Positions 43,603 through 54,007 of a DNA stretch of 64,000 nt are shown piece after piece. The stretch's first letter is position 1; each line of letters starts with the position of its first letter. The translations under genes were made by a program, and so were the position numbers. Origin of the DNA: Nitrospirae bacterium YQR-1 (GTDB lineage Bacteria; Nitrospirota; Thermodesulfovibrionia; Thermodesulfovibrionales; Magnetobacteriaceae); NCBI GenBank assembly GCA_039908095.1, contig JAMOBJ010000017.1, positions 1-64,000 on the forward strand. Direction: 5' to 3'. A model generated the notes under the pieces. That model searched no databases. It saw only the letters and a program-made list of their open reading frames with translations, and had not been told where the DNA came from.

Positions 43603-44817
43603 TTGACCGGCAATATAAATCGAAAAACGGCGGCTTCCCGCTCAGAAGTAAAACGCACTGCAATAATAGTGCTGACATTGTTGGTTTTAGCGCTTGTAAT
43701 TGCCTGTACTTCCGGGTGTAATTCAAAGAAAAACACGGAGAGCAAACCGTCCTCAGATAATAAGACGACTAAAGCCTCTCAAATACCACCTGTGGAAGTG
43801 GCGGAGGCAAAAACCGGAGATATCGGCACTTACCTTAATGCTCTTGGAACTGTAGTGCCGCTGAGTACAGTTAGCGTAAAGAGCCGGGTAGATGGCCAGT
43901 TGGTAGAAATTCTATTTGAAGAGGGGCAACTTGTCAACAAAGGAGACCTCTTAGCACTAATAGACCCCAGAGCCTTTGAAATCCAGTTGACTCAGGCCGA
44001 GGGACAGTTGGCAAAGGATATGGCACAGCTCAAAAACGCCCAACTCGATTTGGAAAGATACCGGATGCTGTTTAAACACGATTCCGTCTCAAAACAACAA
44101 CTTGATACTCAGGAATCACTGGTTAAACAGTATGAGGCCTCTGCTAAAGCAGATAAAGGACAGGTTGACAATGCAAAACTTCAACTGGTTTATTCTAAGG
44201 TGACAGCGCCGATAAGCGGCAGGGTCGGGCTAAGACAGGTAGATGCGGGAAACATTATTCGTGCCGTTGATGCCGCTCCCATTGTTGTTATTACACAGCT
44301 TAAACCCATAACTGTAGTATTTCCCGTCGCTGAGGACAACCTTCCACGTGCTCTTGAGAAATTAAAAAAAGGAAATACTATTGTTGTTGAGGCCTATGAC
44401 AGACAACAAAGCTGTAAGCTTGCCACCGGTGAACTATTAACAATAGATAACCAAATAGACGTTAATACCGGTACGGTACGCTTCAAAGCCAAATTTTCAA
44501 ATGAAAACACCGAGCTTTTTCCTAACCAGTTTGTAAACGTTAAACTGCTTTTAGACCTCAAACATAATGCTGTGCTTGTGCCATCCTCAGCAATTCAACG
44601 CACTCAAAAGGGAATGTTTGTTTATGTTGTAAATTCCGACAACACTACTTCCATGCGGTTTATTAAGCCCGGTGAAAACCAAAAAGATGTAACAGCCATA
44701 GAAGAGGGAGTCAATGCCGGAGAGTTAGTTGTCATAAGTGGTGCAGACAGACTAACCGACGGCGCCAAGGTACAGGTAAAACCATCTCAGGATAGCACGA
44801 TTCGAAAGCATAAGTGA
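43603..44817 (+). CDS. RND efflux periplasmic adaptor (MdtA-like)
   Basis: 404 residues, TTG start. A hydrophobic segment ends in TSGCNS (~residue 39), a possible lipidation site. The membrane-fusion-protein layout follows: barrel-sandwich half ([20 protein letters not shown]), alpha-hairpin (~120-185), second half ([19 protein letters not shown]), then beta-barrel and membrane-proximal domain. It joins the inner-membrane pumps to an outer-membrane channel that is not encoded in this window. Its stop overlaps the first pump gene. The translation start is uncertain; later Met/Val codons are possible. Confidence 0.85.
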   Translation: MTGNINRKTAASRSEVKRTAIIVLTLLVLALVIACTSGCNSKKNTESKPSSDNKTTKASQIPPVEVAEAKTGDIGTYLNALGTVVPLSTVSVKSRVDGQLVEILFEEGQLVNKGDLLALIDPRAFEIQLTQAEGQLAKDMAQLKNAQLDLERYRMLFKHDSVSKQQLDTQESLVKQYEASAKADKGQVDNAKLQLVYSKVTAPISGRVGLRQVDAGNIIRAVDAAPIVVITQLKPITVVFPVAEDNLPRALEKLKKGNTIVVEAYDRQQSCKLATGELLTIDNQIDVNTGTVRFKAKFSNENTELFPNQFVNVKLLLDLKHNAVLVPSSAIQRTQKGMFVYVVNSDNTTSMRFIKPGENQKDVTAIEEGVNAGELVVISGADRLTDGAKVQVKPSQDSTIRKHK

Positions 44818-47800
44818 TGAATATCTCACGTCTTTTCATCATGAGACCTGTGGCTACCACGCTCATTATGATGGCGGTATTGTTGGCGGGAGCGGTAGCG
44901 TACCGCCAATTACCGGTATCGGCGCTTCCTCAGGTTGACTATCCAACAATACAGGTTCGCACGTTTTATCCGGGCGCAAGTCCTGAGGTCATGACCTCAT
45001 CAATAACATCTCCGCTGGAGCGCCAATTTGGACAGATGCCAGGCCTCACTCAGATGACCTCCGCCGGCTCCAGTGGAAGCTCAGTCATAACCCTCCAGTT
45101 TACTTTGGATTTAAACCTCGATGTTGCCGAACAACAGGTTCAGGCAGCTATCAATGCGGCGTTCAACTTTCTGCCTAAAGACCTTCCCAGCCCGCCTGTC
45201 TATAGCAAGGTAAATCCGGCTGACGCTCCTGTGCTCACTCTTGCGCTGACCTCAGACACTCTGTCGCTTCTTCAGGTGGAGGACCTGGCTGAGACCCGAT
45301 TTGTACAGAAAATCTCACAACTTTCCGGTGTCGGCCTTGTAAGCCAAAGCGGCGGACAAAAACCCGCTGTCAGAGTACACACAAATCCCGCTGCACTTGC
45401 CGCATACGCCCTGACGCTTGAGGACATAAGGGCTGCCATAGCAGCCGCTAACGTCAATCAGGCCAAGGGGAGCTTTGACGGCCCCCGGCAGGCCTATGTA
45501 ATAGGCGCTAACGATCAACTGTTTTTTGCTGAAAACTACAGGTCGCTTATTGTGAGCTACAAAAGCGGCGCACCGGTGTATCTTTCCGATGTTGCCGATG
45601 TCATTGATGAGGCCGAGAACATCAATCAGGCTGCGTGGAGCAACACAACACCTGCCGTAATCGTTAACATCCAGAGGCAACCCGGCGCTAATGTCATAGA
45701 AGTCGTTAACCGTATAAAAAAACTCATGCCGCAACTTACAAGCTCATTGCCCTCATCCATCAAGGTATCCATATTAACCGACCGCACCGTTACAATTCGC
45801 CAGTCCATTAGAGACGTTCAGTTTGAACTTATTTTAGCTATCGTTTTGGTAGTGATGGTGATTTTTGTTTTTTTAAGGAATTTGCCTGCTACAATTATTC
45901 CCGGCGTTGCCGTACCGCTTTCACTTGCCGGGGCCTTTGGGATTATGTATCTTATGGGGTTTAGCTTAAATAATCTTTCCCTTATGGCGCTTACTATCTC
46001 AACCGGATTTGTGGTGGATGACGCCATAGTGATGATTGAAAACATTTCAAGGTATGTTGAGGAGGGTGAGACGCCGCTGCAGGCAGCCCTTAAAGGCTCC
46101 GAACAAATTGGATTTACCATCATATCTCTTACCGTCTCACTGGTTGCCGTGCTGATTCCCCTGCTCTTTATGGGGGATGTGGTAGGACGCCTCTTCAGGG
46201 AGTTTGCCATAACCCTTGGTGTTACAATTGTGCTCTCAGCTTTAGTCTCACTGACTCTTACCCCTATGATGTGCGCTAAAATTCTGAAACATTCTTCCAC
46301 CTCAGAGCATGGCAAATTATACATAGCCTCTCAGAACATTTTTAATAGAGTTATCGAAGGCTACGGCAGGACGCTGAAAGTGGTTTTAAAACATCAGAAT
46401 ATTACAATTGTCGTTACCGTCTCCACACTGGTGCTGACTGTGCTCTTATATATTATAACTCCAAAGGGGTTTTTTCCGATTCAGGATACCGGAGTGATAC
46501 AGGGAATCTCTGAGGCTCCACAGTCAATATCATTTACAGAGATGGCTAAACGGCAGCAGGCGCTCTCTGAGATAATCACACAAGACCCGGCAGTGGAAAG
46601 CCTTTCCTCATTTATAGGAATTGACGGCACAAACACCACACTAAACAGCGGCCGCATTCTTATAAATCTAAAACCGCTCTCAGAAAGAAAAATAAGTGCA
46701 ATTGACGTTATACGCCGTCTGAAACCAGCTCTGGAGAGAGCTCAGGGAATAACCCTGTTTATGCAGCCCGTGCAGGACCTTACCGTGGATTCTAAGATAA
46801 GCCGCACTCAGTTTCAATATACACTGGAGAATCCAAATATTGAAGAGTTAAATGAGCTGGTACCGAAACTTATCACAAACCTGCAGCAACGCCCCGAATT
46901 AAGAGACGTAAGCAGCGACATCCAAAACGAGGGACTACGGCTGTTTCTCTCTATTGATCGCAACAGTGCTTCACGTTTTGGCATCACACCGCAGTTAATT
47001 GACGACACCCTGTATGATGCATTTGGTCAAAGGCAGATATCCACAATTTTCACAGAGCTTAACCAATACAAGGTGGTGCTTTCCGTAAAAGACAACTTCA
47101 GGGAGAGTCTTTCCGGTTTAAACAATATCTATATTCGCAGTGTAAGCGGCGGGCAGGTTCCGCTTAGCACAATAGTAAAAATCACTGAAACCACCGGGCC
47201 GCTTGTTATAAACCGGCAGGGGCAATTCCCCTCGGCAACCATATCGTTTAACTTGGCCCCAGGTAAGGCCCTTGGGGATGCTGTCATAGCCATAGAGGAA
47301 GTGGCACAGACTATGAAGCTGCCGGCAGGCATCAGGGGAGCTTTCTACGGCACGGCTCAGGCTTTTAAGGCGTCACTCTCTAATGAACCCCTTCTCATAT
47401 TGGCTGCCCTTATTACGGTCTATATTGTGCTTGGCATCCTGTATGAAAGCTATATTCATCCTGTGACGATTCTTTCAACCCTGCCATCCGCCGGTGCCGG
47501 CGCTGTGCTGTCACTTCTGATGTTCCGCATGGACCTGGACGTAATAGCCGTAATTGGGATAATACTGCTTATCGGAATTGTGAAGAAAAACGGTATCATG
47601 ATGGTTGACTTTGCACTGGAGGGGCAGCGAGGGAAAGGAAAGAGCGCCGATGAGGCAATCTATGAGGCATGTCTTTTACGGTTCAGGCCGATAATGATGA
47701 CTACAATGGCAGCTCTTTTGGGAGCTCTGCCGCTTGCTCTGGGCGGCAGTGTGGGCTCTGAACTCCGGCGTCCACTGGGAATAACCATCATAGGCGGTTT

Positions 47801-47912
47801 GATTGTAAGCCAAATTCTGACACTTTACACAACACCGGTTATTTATCTTGCCTTTGACGGAATATCCAACCGCTTGAGGGGAAAGGGGAGAGAAACTATT
47901 GATAAGGAATAA
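44814..47912 (+). CDS. RND efflux pump, MdtB-like
   Basis: 1032 residues with the 12-helix RND plan: a helix at ~12-30, a large periplasmic loop, then helices with [13 protein letters not shown] (proton-relay Asp pair) in TM4, and [19 protein letters not shown] and [13 protein letters not shown] in the second half. It belongs to the hydrophobe/amphiphile efflux group and is most like MdtB/MdtC. The ATG overlaps the adaptor stop by 4 nt. It is paired with a second pump gene, suggesting a heterotrimer as in MdtBC. Confidence 0.9.
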   Translation: MMNISRLFIMRPVATTLIMMAVLLAGAVAYRQLPVSALPQVDYPTIQVRTFYPGASPEVMTSSITSPLERQFGQMPGLTQMTSAGSSGSSVITLQFTLDLNLDVAEQQVQAAINAAFNFLPKDLPSPPVYSKVNPADAPVLTLALTSDTLSLLQVEDLAETRFVQKISQLSGVGLVSQSGGQKPAVRVHTNPAALAAYALTLEDIRAAIAAANVNQAKGSFDGPRQAYVIGANDQLFFAENYRSLIVSYKSGAPVYLSDVADVIDEAENINQAAWSNTTPAVIVNIQRQPGANVIEVVNRIKKLMPQLTSSLPSSIKVSILTDRTVTIRQSIRDVQFELILAIVLVVMVIFVFLRNLPATIIPGVAVPLSLAGAFGIMYLMGFSLNNLSLMALTISTGFVVDDAIVMIENISRYVEEGETPLQAALKGSEQIGFTIISLTVSLVAVLIPLLFMGDVVGRLFREFAITLGVTIVLSALVSLTLTPMMCAKILKHSSTSEHGKLYIASQNIFNRVIEGYGRTLKVVLKHQNITIVVTVSTLVLTVLLYIITPKGFFPIQDTGVIQGISEAPQSISFTEMAKRQQALSEIITQDPAVESLSSFIGIDGTNTTLNSGRILINLKPLSERKISAIDVIRRLKPALERAQGITLFMQPVQDLTVDSKISRTQFQYTLENPNIEELNELVPKLITNLQQRPELRDVSSDIQNEGLRLFLSIDRNSASRFGITPQLIDDTLYDAFGQRQISTIFTELNQYKVVLSVKDNFRESLSGLNNIYIRSVSGGQVPLSTIVKITETTGPLVINRQGQFPSATISFNLAPGKALGDAVIAIEEVAQTMKLPAGIRGAFYGTAQAFKASLSNEPLLILAALITVYIVLGILYESYIHPVTILSTLPSAGAGAVLSLLMFRMDLDVIAVIGIILLIGIVKKNGIMMVDFALEGQRGKGKSADEAIYEACLLRFRPIMMTTMAALLGALPLALGGSVGSELRRPLGITIIGGLIVSQILTLYTTPVIYLAFDGISNRLRGKGRETIDKE

Positions 47913-48169
47913 ACTCTATGTTGTCATCCCTTTTCTTTTTTTGTCATTTCTTTTCTTTTTTTGTCATTCCTGCGAAAGCAGGAATCAATGTCACTTTAGA
48001 AAAAGGGGAAAAAGGAAAAAACTGGATTCCCGATCGGAGTCGGGAATGACAGATAAAAATCATTTAGAAAAAGGAAAAAACTGGATTCCCGATCGGAGTC
48101 GGGAATGACAGATAAAAATCATTTAAAAACAAAGTACACCGGTGAAATTATCAGGACTAATAACACGTT
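47913..48169. repeat. Spacer with hairpin repeats and a 59-bp tandem duplication
   Basis: It contains TCCTGCGAAAGCAGGA (47968-47983), a common intergenic hairpin. It also has two nearly identical 59-bp units (about 48008-48066 and 48067-48125), each carrying the hairpin GATTCCCGATCGGAGTCGGG. A shorter, decayed unit precedes them. The spacer splits the two pump genes and could affect their relative expression. Confidence 0.75.
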
Positions 48170-51100
48170 GTGAAATTTACAGAGACATTTATAAACAGGC
48201 CGGTTGCAACCACACTGATTACGGCGGCTCTGGTATTAACAGGAATAATTGCCTTTATCTCACTACCGGTATCTCCGCTTCCGCAGGTGGACTTCCCGAC
48301 TATACAGGTAAGCGCCGCACTTCCCGGAGCGGACCCCGAAACAATGGCCACATCTGTAGCGGCTCCGCTTGAAAAACAGTTTACCCGCATTGCCGGAGTT
48401 ACCGAGATGACTTCGACAAGTTATCGGGGAATTGCCACTGTGACACTTCAGTTTGACCTCGATAGAAATATCAATGGTGCAGCACATGACGTTCAGGCTG
48501 CTATCAACGCAGCACGGAGTTTTCTGCCGCCAAACCTTCCCAACAATCCCACATACCGGAAGGTTAATCCGGCAGACGCACCTGTTCTAATACTTGCTCT
48601 TATCTCCGACACTGTAAGTAAAGCCAAAATGTATGACGTTGCATCTTCAGTGCTGCAACAAAAAATATCGCAGATACAAGGTGTGGGGCAGGTGTTTATA
48701 GGAGGAGGGTCGCTGCCTGCCGTAAGAGTAAATGTAAATCCAACGGCACTAAACAGATACGGTGTGGGGCTTCAAACTGTGCGTAATGTGATAGCTTCCA
48801 CTAACGTTAATCGCCCAAAAGGACAAATAACGGAAGGTGATAAGACATGGGAGATAGTAACCAATGATCAGCTTCATGGTGCTAAAGAGTATCTTCCTCT
48901 GATTATTTCCTATAAAAACGGGATGGCATTACGCCTCTCCGACATTGCCACCGTGGAGGACTCAGTTGAGGACTTACGTGTTGCCGGAATGGTTAACGGC
49001 AGGCCGGCTGTTATGCTGGTTATATTTCGGCAGCCGGGAGCTAATATAATAGAGACGGTGCAGAGTATCCGTGGTATTATTCCACAACTGGAAACAATAG
49101 TGCCTGCGGATGTCAGTCTTTCTGTGGTTCTTGACAGAACGCCGCCAATCAGAGGGTCACTCAAAGAGGTAGAACGTTCGCTTGTGATTTCCGGCATTTT
49201 AGTAATACTTGTTGTCTTTTGGTTTATTCGTGACTTTAGGGCAACACTTGCGCCCGGTGTTGCCGTGTTTGTTTCAATTACAGGGACATTTGCCGTGATG
49301 TATCTTTTAGGGTATTCTTTGAATAACCTTTCTCTTATGGCTCTGACTGTTGCCACAGGGTTTGTTGTAGATGACGCCATTGTCGTGCTTGAAAACATAT
49401 CGAGGTACAGGGAGAGGGGAATGTCTCCGTATGAGGCGGCTGTAATCGGCTCCAGAGAAATTGCTTTTACGGTAGTTTCTATGAGTTTATCACTGGTTGC
49501 GGTGTTTATTCCCATCTTACTTATGGAGGGGATGATAGGAAGGCTTTTCCGTGAATTTGCAGTAACGCTGTCAGCGTCAATACTGATTTCTTTGATTGTC
49601 TCTCTTACTACAACACCGATGATGTGTGCTAGCATTATTAAACCGCTAAAGGAGCGTAAACACGGTTTTCTATATCGTATGAGTGAGGGTTTCTTTAACC
49701 TGATACTTAAACTTTATCAGTACTCTTTAAATACAGCGCTCAGACATTCGTTTTTTATGCTTTGTTTAACGATACTTACGGCAATAATCAATGTGTATAT
49801 GTTTGTATCCGTTCCAAAGGGTTTTTTCCCGGAACAGGACAGTGGCCGTATAGCCGGCAGAATTCAGGCATCTCAGGACATATCTTTTCAGGCAATGAAG
49901 GGCAAGCTTGAACAAATTATTAACATTATAAGAGAAGACCCGGATGTCGAACATGTGCTTGGCTTTACAGGCGGCGGCGGTGGCGGTGGCTCTACTACAA
50001 ACACAGGGCGGTTGTTTATTTCACTCACTCCGTTTGAGAAGCGGAAGTCAACGGCTCAGGAGATAATAAAAAGGCTCCGTAAAAATCTTAACACTGTTGC
50101 CGGCGCTCCCACTTTTTTGCAACCTGTGCAGGATATACGTATCGGGGGCAGGGTAGGGGGAGCACTGTATCAATATACGCTTCAGGGGGAAAACATTGCG
50201 GAGCTTAATATGTGGTCACGAAAAGTGCAGCAGAAACTACAAGACTTACCACAGATTGTTGATGTTAACAGCGATTTACAGGACAAGGGGCGTCAGGTTA
50301 TGCTTACGGCAGACCGCAGTACGGCCTCGCTTTTTGGAGTAACTCCACAACTGATAGATGCCACATTGTATGACTCCTTTGGTCAGCGGCAGGTATCAGT
50401 TACATATACGGCACTTAACCAATACAGGGTGGTTATGGAGCTCTCTCCTGAACATTTGCAGCACCCCGATACGCTTAACGATATGTATGTTTTTACTGCC
50501 GGGGGAAACCGTATTCCCCTGAGCGTCTTTAGCCGGTTTGAACAGATGCCTGCCTCTTTAGCGATAAATCATCAGGGGCAGTTTCCGGCAACAACGATAT
50601 CGTTTAATCTCTCCCACGGGACAGCACTGGGGGATGGGGTAAAAGCAATAGAGAGCGCAGCAGCGGAAATCGGAATGCCGCAAAGCGTACGTGGGACGTT
50701 TTCCGGCACGGCTCAGGCTTTTAAGGCGTCACTCTCTAATGAACCACTGCTTATACTTGCTGCTTTACTTGCTGTTTATATTGTGCTGGGAGTGTTGTAT
50801 GAAAGCTATATTCATCCGGTAACAATTCTTTCAACACTTCCCTCAGCGGGAGTTGGGGCGGTGGCAGCCCTGTTTATATTTAAAACTGAGTTAAGCATAA
50901 TAGCGATTATTGGAATAATACTGCTTATTGGAATAGTAAAGAAAAACGGTATAATGATGGTTGATTTTGCATTAGATACAGAGCGCAGGCACGGAAAGAG
51001 CCCAAAAGAAGCAATCTATGAGGCGTGTCTTTTACGGTTCAGGCCGATAATGATGACAACCATGTCGGCGCTCTTAGGCACATTACCGCTGGCGCTTGGA

Positions 51101-51250
51101 ACAGGTGCCGGTTCTGAGCTTCGCCGTCCTTTGGGTATTACCATTGTGGGCGGTTTGATTCTCAGTCAAATTCTAACCCTTTACACTACCCCTGTTATTT
51201 ACCTGTACATGGACAGGCTGCGGCTTTGGATACAAAAAAAGGGAAAATAA
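48170..51250 (+). CDS. RND efflux pump, MdtC-like
   Basis: 1026 residues, GTG start, paralogous to the preceding pump along its whole length ([45 protein letters not shown]). A short glycine run (GGGGGGG near residue 600) occurs in the periplasmic part. The stop is directly followed by a fragment of the dispersed repeat. No TolC-like gene follows. Confidence 0.9.
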   Translation: MKFTETFINRPVATTLITAALVLTGIIAFISLPVSPLPQVDFPTIQVSAALPGADPETMATSVAAPLEKQFTRIAGVTEMTSTSYRGIATVTLQFDLDRNINGAAHDVQAAINAARSFLPPNLPNNPTYRKVNPADAPVLILALISDTVSKAKMYDVASSVLQQKISQIQGVGQVFIGGGSLPAVRVNVNPTALNRYGVGLQTVRNVIASTNVNRPKGQITEGDKTWEIVTNDQLHGAKEYLPLIISYKNGMALRLSDIATVEDSVEDLRVAGMVNGRPAVMLVIFRQPGANIIETVQSIRGIIPQLETIVPADVSLSVVLDRTPPIRGSLKEVERSLVISGILVILVVFWFIRDFRATLAPGVAVFVSITGTFAVMYLLGYSLNNLSLMALTVATGFVVDDAIVVLENISRYRERGMSPYEAAVIGSREIAFTVVSMSLSLVAVFIPILLMEGMIGRLFREFAVTLSASILISLIVSLTTTPMMCASIIKPLKERKHGFLYRMSEGFFNLILKLYQYSLNTALRHSFFMLCLTILTAIINVYMFVSVPKGFFPEQDSGRIAGRIQASQDISFQAMKGKLEQIINIIREDPDVEHVLGFTGGGGGGGSTTNTGRLFISLTPFEKRKSTAQEIIKRLRKNLNTVAGAPTFLQPVQDIRIGGRVGGALYQYTLQGENIAELNMWSRKVQQKLQDLPQIVDVNSDLQDKGRQVMLTADRSTASLFGVTPQLIDATLYDSFGQRQVSVTYTALNQYRVVMELSPEHLQHPDTLNDMYVFTAGGNRIPLSVFSRFEQMPASLAINHQGQFPATTISFNLSHGTALGDGVKAIESAAAEIGMPQSVRGTFSGTAQAFKASLSNEPLLILAALLAVYIVLGVLYESYIHPVTILSTLPSAGVGAVAALFIFKTELSIIAIIGIILLIGIVKKNGIMMVDFALDTERRHGKSPKEAIYEACLLRFRPIMMTTMSALLGTLPLALGTGAGSELRRPLGITIVGGLILSQILTLYTTPVIYLYMDRLRLWIQKKGK

Positions 51251-51280
51251 AGGGGAGACATAGACTGCTACTTGGTATAA
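51251..51280 (+). repeat. Fragment of the dispersed repeat (G) at the end of the RND operon
   Basis: AGGGGAGACATAGACTGCTA followed by CTTGGTATAA corresponds to the GGGGAGA block joined to the right terminus, with the middle deleted. It starts at the base after the pump gene's TAA. Confidence 0.5.
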
Positions 51281-51294
51281 GACAGAACATAATA

Positions 51295-52029
51295 TTAAAC
51301 GTTAATCAACAAAAAGTCCAGAAGGTTATTTTCATAGACAAGGCGGAAACCTATGTGGAAGTCCCTGAAGTCAGGGCTGTTGTGGCTTCTGTAGGAGCAA
51401 CGTAAAAACTGCTGTGGTGTGCGCCAACTGCCGCCGCGCATCACCCGATTACCTTCACTCCCTGTATTAACAGGATTACTAAGAGAATGCTTTTTGTAGG
51501 CAGCCTCATCATAGACATCCTCAACCCACTCCCATACATTACCGCTCATATCATATAGCCCCAAACTGTTAGGTTTTTTCCGCCCTACAGGATGTGGTAT
51601 CATGCCTGAATTACCGTCATACCAGGCATATTCACCTAATTCAGTTATATCACTGATTCCTGCCCATTTCTCTTTTTTGCCGCCACCTCTACAGGCATAT
51701 TCCCACTCAGCCTCGGTTGTCAACCGATATCTCACACCTGCTGTAGTGTTTAATTTGTTTATAAACTCCATAGCCTCGTACCAACTGACACATTCAACAG
51801 GATACTCATCACCGCTCAGAGAGGCAGAGGCGTTACTGCCTGTTACCTTTGTCCATTGGCCCTGTGTTACAGGATACTTGCCTATATAAAAACTATCTAA
51901 ACAAACCTCGTGTAACGGCTTCTCGTCCTTGTCTCCTTCACCAAACATATCCCCCATCTGATAACAGCCGCCCTTTACAAAAACAAACTCCATACCGGTT
52001 ATGGGGCATGTATAATCTGCAGCACTCAT
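51295..52029 (-). CDS. SUMF1/FGE-fold protein (formylglycine-generating-enzyme-like)
   Basis: 244 residues of the SUMF1 fold: EFVFVKGGCYQMGD, DSFYIGKYPVTQGQW, GLYDMSGNVWEWVED, VMRGGSW and HIGFRLV. True formylglycine-generating enzymes need a pair of active-site cysteines near the C-terminus; here only one Cys is present in that segment (FLRCSYRSHN). A different role, such as a kinase-associated or lectin-like module, is more likely than sulfatase activation. No sulfatase is nearby. No signal peptide is seen. Confidence 0.75.
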   Translation of the reverse strand: MSAADYTCPITGMEFVFVKGGCYQMGDMFGEGDKDEKPLHEVCLDSFYIGKYPVTQGQWTKVTGSNASASLSGDEYPVECVSWYEAMEFINKLNTTAGVRYRLTTEAEWEYACRGGGKKEKWAGISDITELGEYAWYDGNSGMIPHPVGRKKPNSLGLYDMSGNVWEWVEDVYDEAAYKKHSLSNPVNTGSEGNRVMRGGSWRTPQQFLRCSYRSHNSPDFRDFHIGFRLVYENNLLDFLLINV

Positions 52030-52144
52030 GTGTAATCCAACCTCTCCTCTGTAAAATCTTCTATGAATTGTAGTTGATTCCGCCTGTTTTTTACAATCGG
52101 CTTTGCGTCAACTAAAAATATTTTTAAAAATTGACCTTACCCTA

Positions 52145-52173
52145 TTGACAAAATGAAATTTATGTGTTATTGT
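52145..52173 (+). promoter_or_regulatory. Promoter of the RlpA-like gene
   Basis: Perfect -35 TTGACA (52145-52150), a 17-nt spacer and -10 TATTGT (52168-52173). The leader to the ATG is about 65 nt. Confidence 0.6.
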
Positions 52174-52199
52174 AGTCTCACTACGTGTTGTGTCGAATT

Positions 52200-52221
52200 C
52201 GGTTATGGGTAACCGTTTTTT
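52200..52221 (+). terminator. Small hairpin plus T6 in the RlpA leader, possible attenuator
   Basis: CGGTTA-TGGG-TAACCG followed by TTTTTT lies between the promoter and the ribosome-binding site. A 6-bp stem is weak for a terminator, so it may be a leaky attenuator or chance. Confidence 0.35.
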
Positions 52222-52245
52222 GCCGGGCAAAATTTGGAGGTTAAA

Positions 52246-52785
52246 ATGAAAAGAGCTGGGATTTTACTATCTATAGTCTTATGCATTGTGTCTATGCCGT
52301 TTATATCGGCAGTAAGTGCAGAGGCTAAAACATTTAAAGCATCATGGTACGGGAAAAGGCACTATGGCAGAAAAACTGCATCAGGTCAGATTTTCCAAAA
52401 AAATAAACGTACTGCCGCCCACAAAACTCTCCCTTTTGGAGCGGTTGTTAAGGTGACAAATATTTCAAATGGTGAGTCAACAGAGGTTGTTATAAATGAC
52501 AGAGGTCCAAGGGGCAGAAAAAAAGAGATCGACCTCTCATATCTTGCCGCTAAAGATATTGGGCTGATCAGGATGGGCATTGCCCACGTAAAACTTGAGG
52601 TTGCCTTATTTGATGGTACATATATCAATCTCGCAGCTCTCACCAAAAAACATGTGTTAGCCTTTGTAGATACGAACAGGGAAATCATTGCTGACGATGA
52701 TATCCTTGATGATACCGTGGCCGCAACTCAAAAACCTGAGCATGAGACCGAAGTGGTTGAAACCGGTAAAATGGCTGTTGACTGA
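52246..52785 (+). CDS. rlpA: RlpA-like double-psi beta-barrel protein
   Basis: 179 residues. A signal peptide covers ~1-25 (ending VSAEAKT). The RlpA domain has ASWYGKRHYGRKTASGQIF, TAAHKTLPFGAVVKV, VINDRGP and IDLSYLAAK. Some RlpA proteins are septal lytic transglycosylases cleaving denuded glycan strands; no SPOR domain is present here, so binding to naked glycans is not shown. The acidic C-terminal tail is unrelated. The start at 52246 is chosen because GGAGG is 5 nt upstream. Confidence 0.82.
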   Translation: MKRAGILLSIVLCIVSMPFISAVSAEAKTFKASWYGKRHYGRKTASGQIFQKNKRTAAHKTLPFGAVVKVTNISNGESTEVVINDRGPRGRKKEIDLSYLAAKDIGLIRMGIAHVKLEVALFDGTYINLAALTKKHVLAFVDTNREIIADDDILDDTVAATQKPEHETEVVETGKMAVD

Positions 52786-52891
52786 CTTCACATCTGTAAG
52801 TGTTGTACGCTGTGCTCAAATACTTCAGGGTATATCCGTAAGTGTTTATTTTACAAGTAATATCCGTACAAAGATAAAACAGACATCTATA

Positions 52892-53308
52892 TTATGTTAG
52901 CTTTTTTGTATGCTCATACCACGACTTTGTTGGTTTGGGGAATCCACAAAGTGTATATATGTTTTCAGAGATTTTCTGTGCTGTAAAAGGCTTAAGCACT
53001 ACACTGTGGCACATGTGAGTTCTTATAAGCTCTATTATCTGCTCCTGTGTTACATCACCGGAGTCTATCAGCAATATTTTTACTTTATCATATTTCTTGC
53101 GTATCTCAGGCAGCGAGTCTGTTAGAAGCACCTCATTTACCCTGCTTTCTATTATGGCCATACAGCATTCTTGTTGCATAGAAAAGACCTGCATGAGTTG
53201 TTCCACATTTTTAACATACCGTATGTCAGCTATCTTTTCAAAACCCTTCAGGGAAAAACTCATCATAGGCATAGTACCTTTATTTACCAATAAGGCTATT
53301 GTTTTCAT
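52892..53308 (-). CDS. Degenerate receiver-like (pseudo-receiver) protein
   Basis: 138 residues with the length and strand-helix rhythm of a CheY domain: TIALLVNK, MAIIESRVN, KILLIDSGD, VVLKPF. The N-terminal acidic pair is replaced by Asn-Lys and the phosphoacceptor Asp seems to be Glu or absent, while the Lys-Pro near the end is kept. It probably cannot be phosphorylated in the normal way and may act as a protein-protein adaptor. ATG 53308 has GGAG 5 nt before it. It starts 11 nt after the DedA gene, suggesting an operon. Confidence 0.5.
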   Translation of the reverse strand: MKTIALLVNKGTMPMMSFSLKGFEKIADIRYVKNVEQLMQVFSMQQECCMAIIESRVNEVLLTDSLPEIRKKYDKVKILLIDSGDVTQEQIIELIRTHMCHSVVLKPFTAQKISENIYTLCGFPKPTKSWYEHTKKLT

Positions 53309-53319
53309 CGTCACTCCTT

Positions 53320-53985
53320 TTATGTATCAATTTCATTTACATCGTGTCTTTTACCAAACTTATGACGTAAAACCTCCACTATTGCGGGCATAATTGATAA
53401 GATAATTATTACAAAGATAACGATTGTGAAATTTCTCTTAACAACAGGGATGTTACCGAAAAAATACCCTCCGGAGATAAACAAGAATATCCACAGTAAA
53501 CCACCTGAGATATTGAATATGGTGAATTTTGTGAAGTGCATATTACCAACGCCTGCAACAAATGGGGCAAATGTTCTTATTATTGGTACAAATCTGGCGA
53601 TAACAATAGTTTTAGAGCCGTATTTTTCATAAAAAAGTTGAGTTCTGACCAAATGTTTTTTATTAAAAAAAATAGAATCTTCCCTCTTGAACACTTTAGG
53701 ACCCAGATACCTGCCAATCCAGTAGTTCGTATTATCCCCTAAAATGGCGGCAAAAAACAGGATAATCCCTAATTTTACAGGATTTAGGCTGCCAAGGGCT
53801 GATATAGCGCCGGTTGCAAAAAGCAGAGAGTCGCCGGGTAAAAATGGAGTTACCACAAGGCCTGTCTCACAAAACACGATTGTAAAGAGCACAGCATACG
53901 TCCACTGCCCATAGGTAGCAGTCAGCTCCACCAGATGCTTATCCAGATGCATCAGTATTTCCAGGGCTTTAAATAAATATTCCAT
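53320..53985 (-). CDS. DedA-family membrane protein
   Basis: 221 residues, four to five membrane segments. Conserved DedA segments are FLPGDSLLFATGA, GDNTNYWIGRYLG and RFVPIIRTFAPFVAGVG with the functionally important Arg and Pro. DedA proteins are thought to be lipid or polyprenyl-phosphate flippases needed for envelope integrity. It is followed by the pseudo-receiver and preceded by the permease gene on the same strand. Confidence 0.88.
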   Translation of the reverse strand: MEYLFKALEILMHLDKHLVELTATYGQWTYAVLFTIVFCETGLVVTPFLPGDSLLFATGAISALGSLNPVKLGIILFFAAILGDNTNYWIGRYLGPKVFKREDSIFFNKKHLVRTQLFYEKYGSKTIVIARFVPIIRTFAPFVAGVGNMHFTKFTIFNISGGLLWIFLFISGGYFFGNIPVVKRNFTIVIFVIIILSIMPAIVEVLRHKFGKRHDVNEIDT

Positions 53986-54007
53986 CAGTACCGTTGTTAT
54001 GATAACA

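Noticed and set aside
48008-48126. CRISPR-like array
   Set aside because: Only two units of 59 bp repeat as a whole, without distinct spacers, and no cas genes are present.
51295-52029. Sulfatase-activating formylglycine-generating enzyme
   Set aside because: Only one of the two active-site cysteines is present and no sulfatase is nearby.
52100-52245. c-di-GMP riboswitch in the RlpA leader
   Set aside because: None of the conserved GEMM core bases are found; only a short hairpin and T-run exist.
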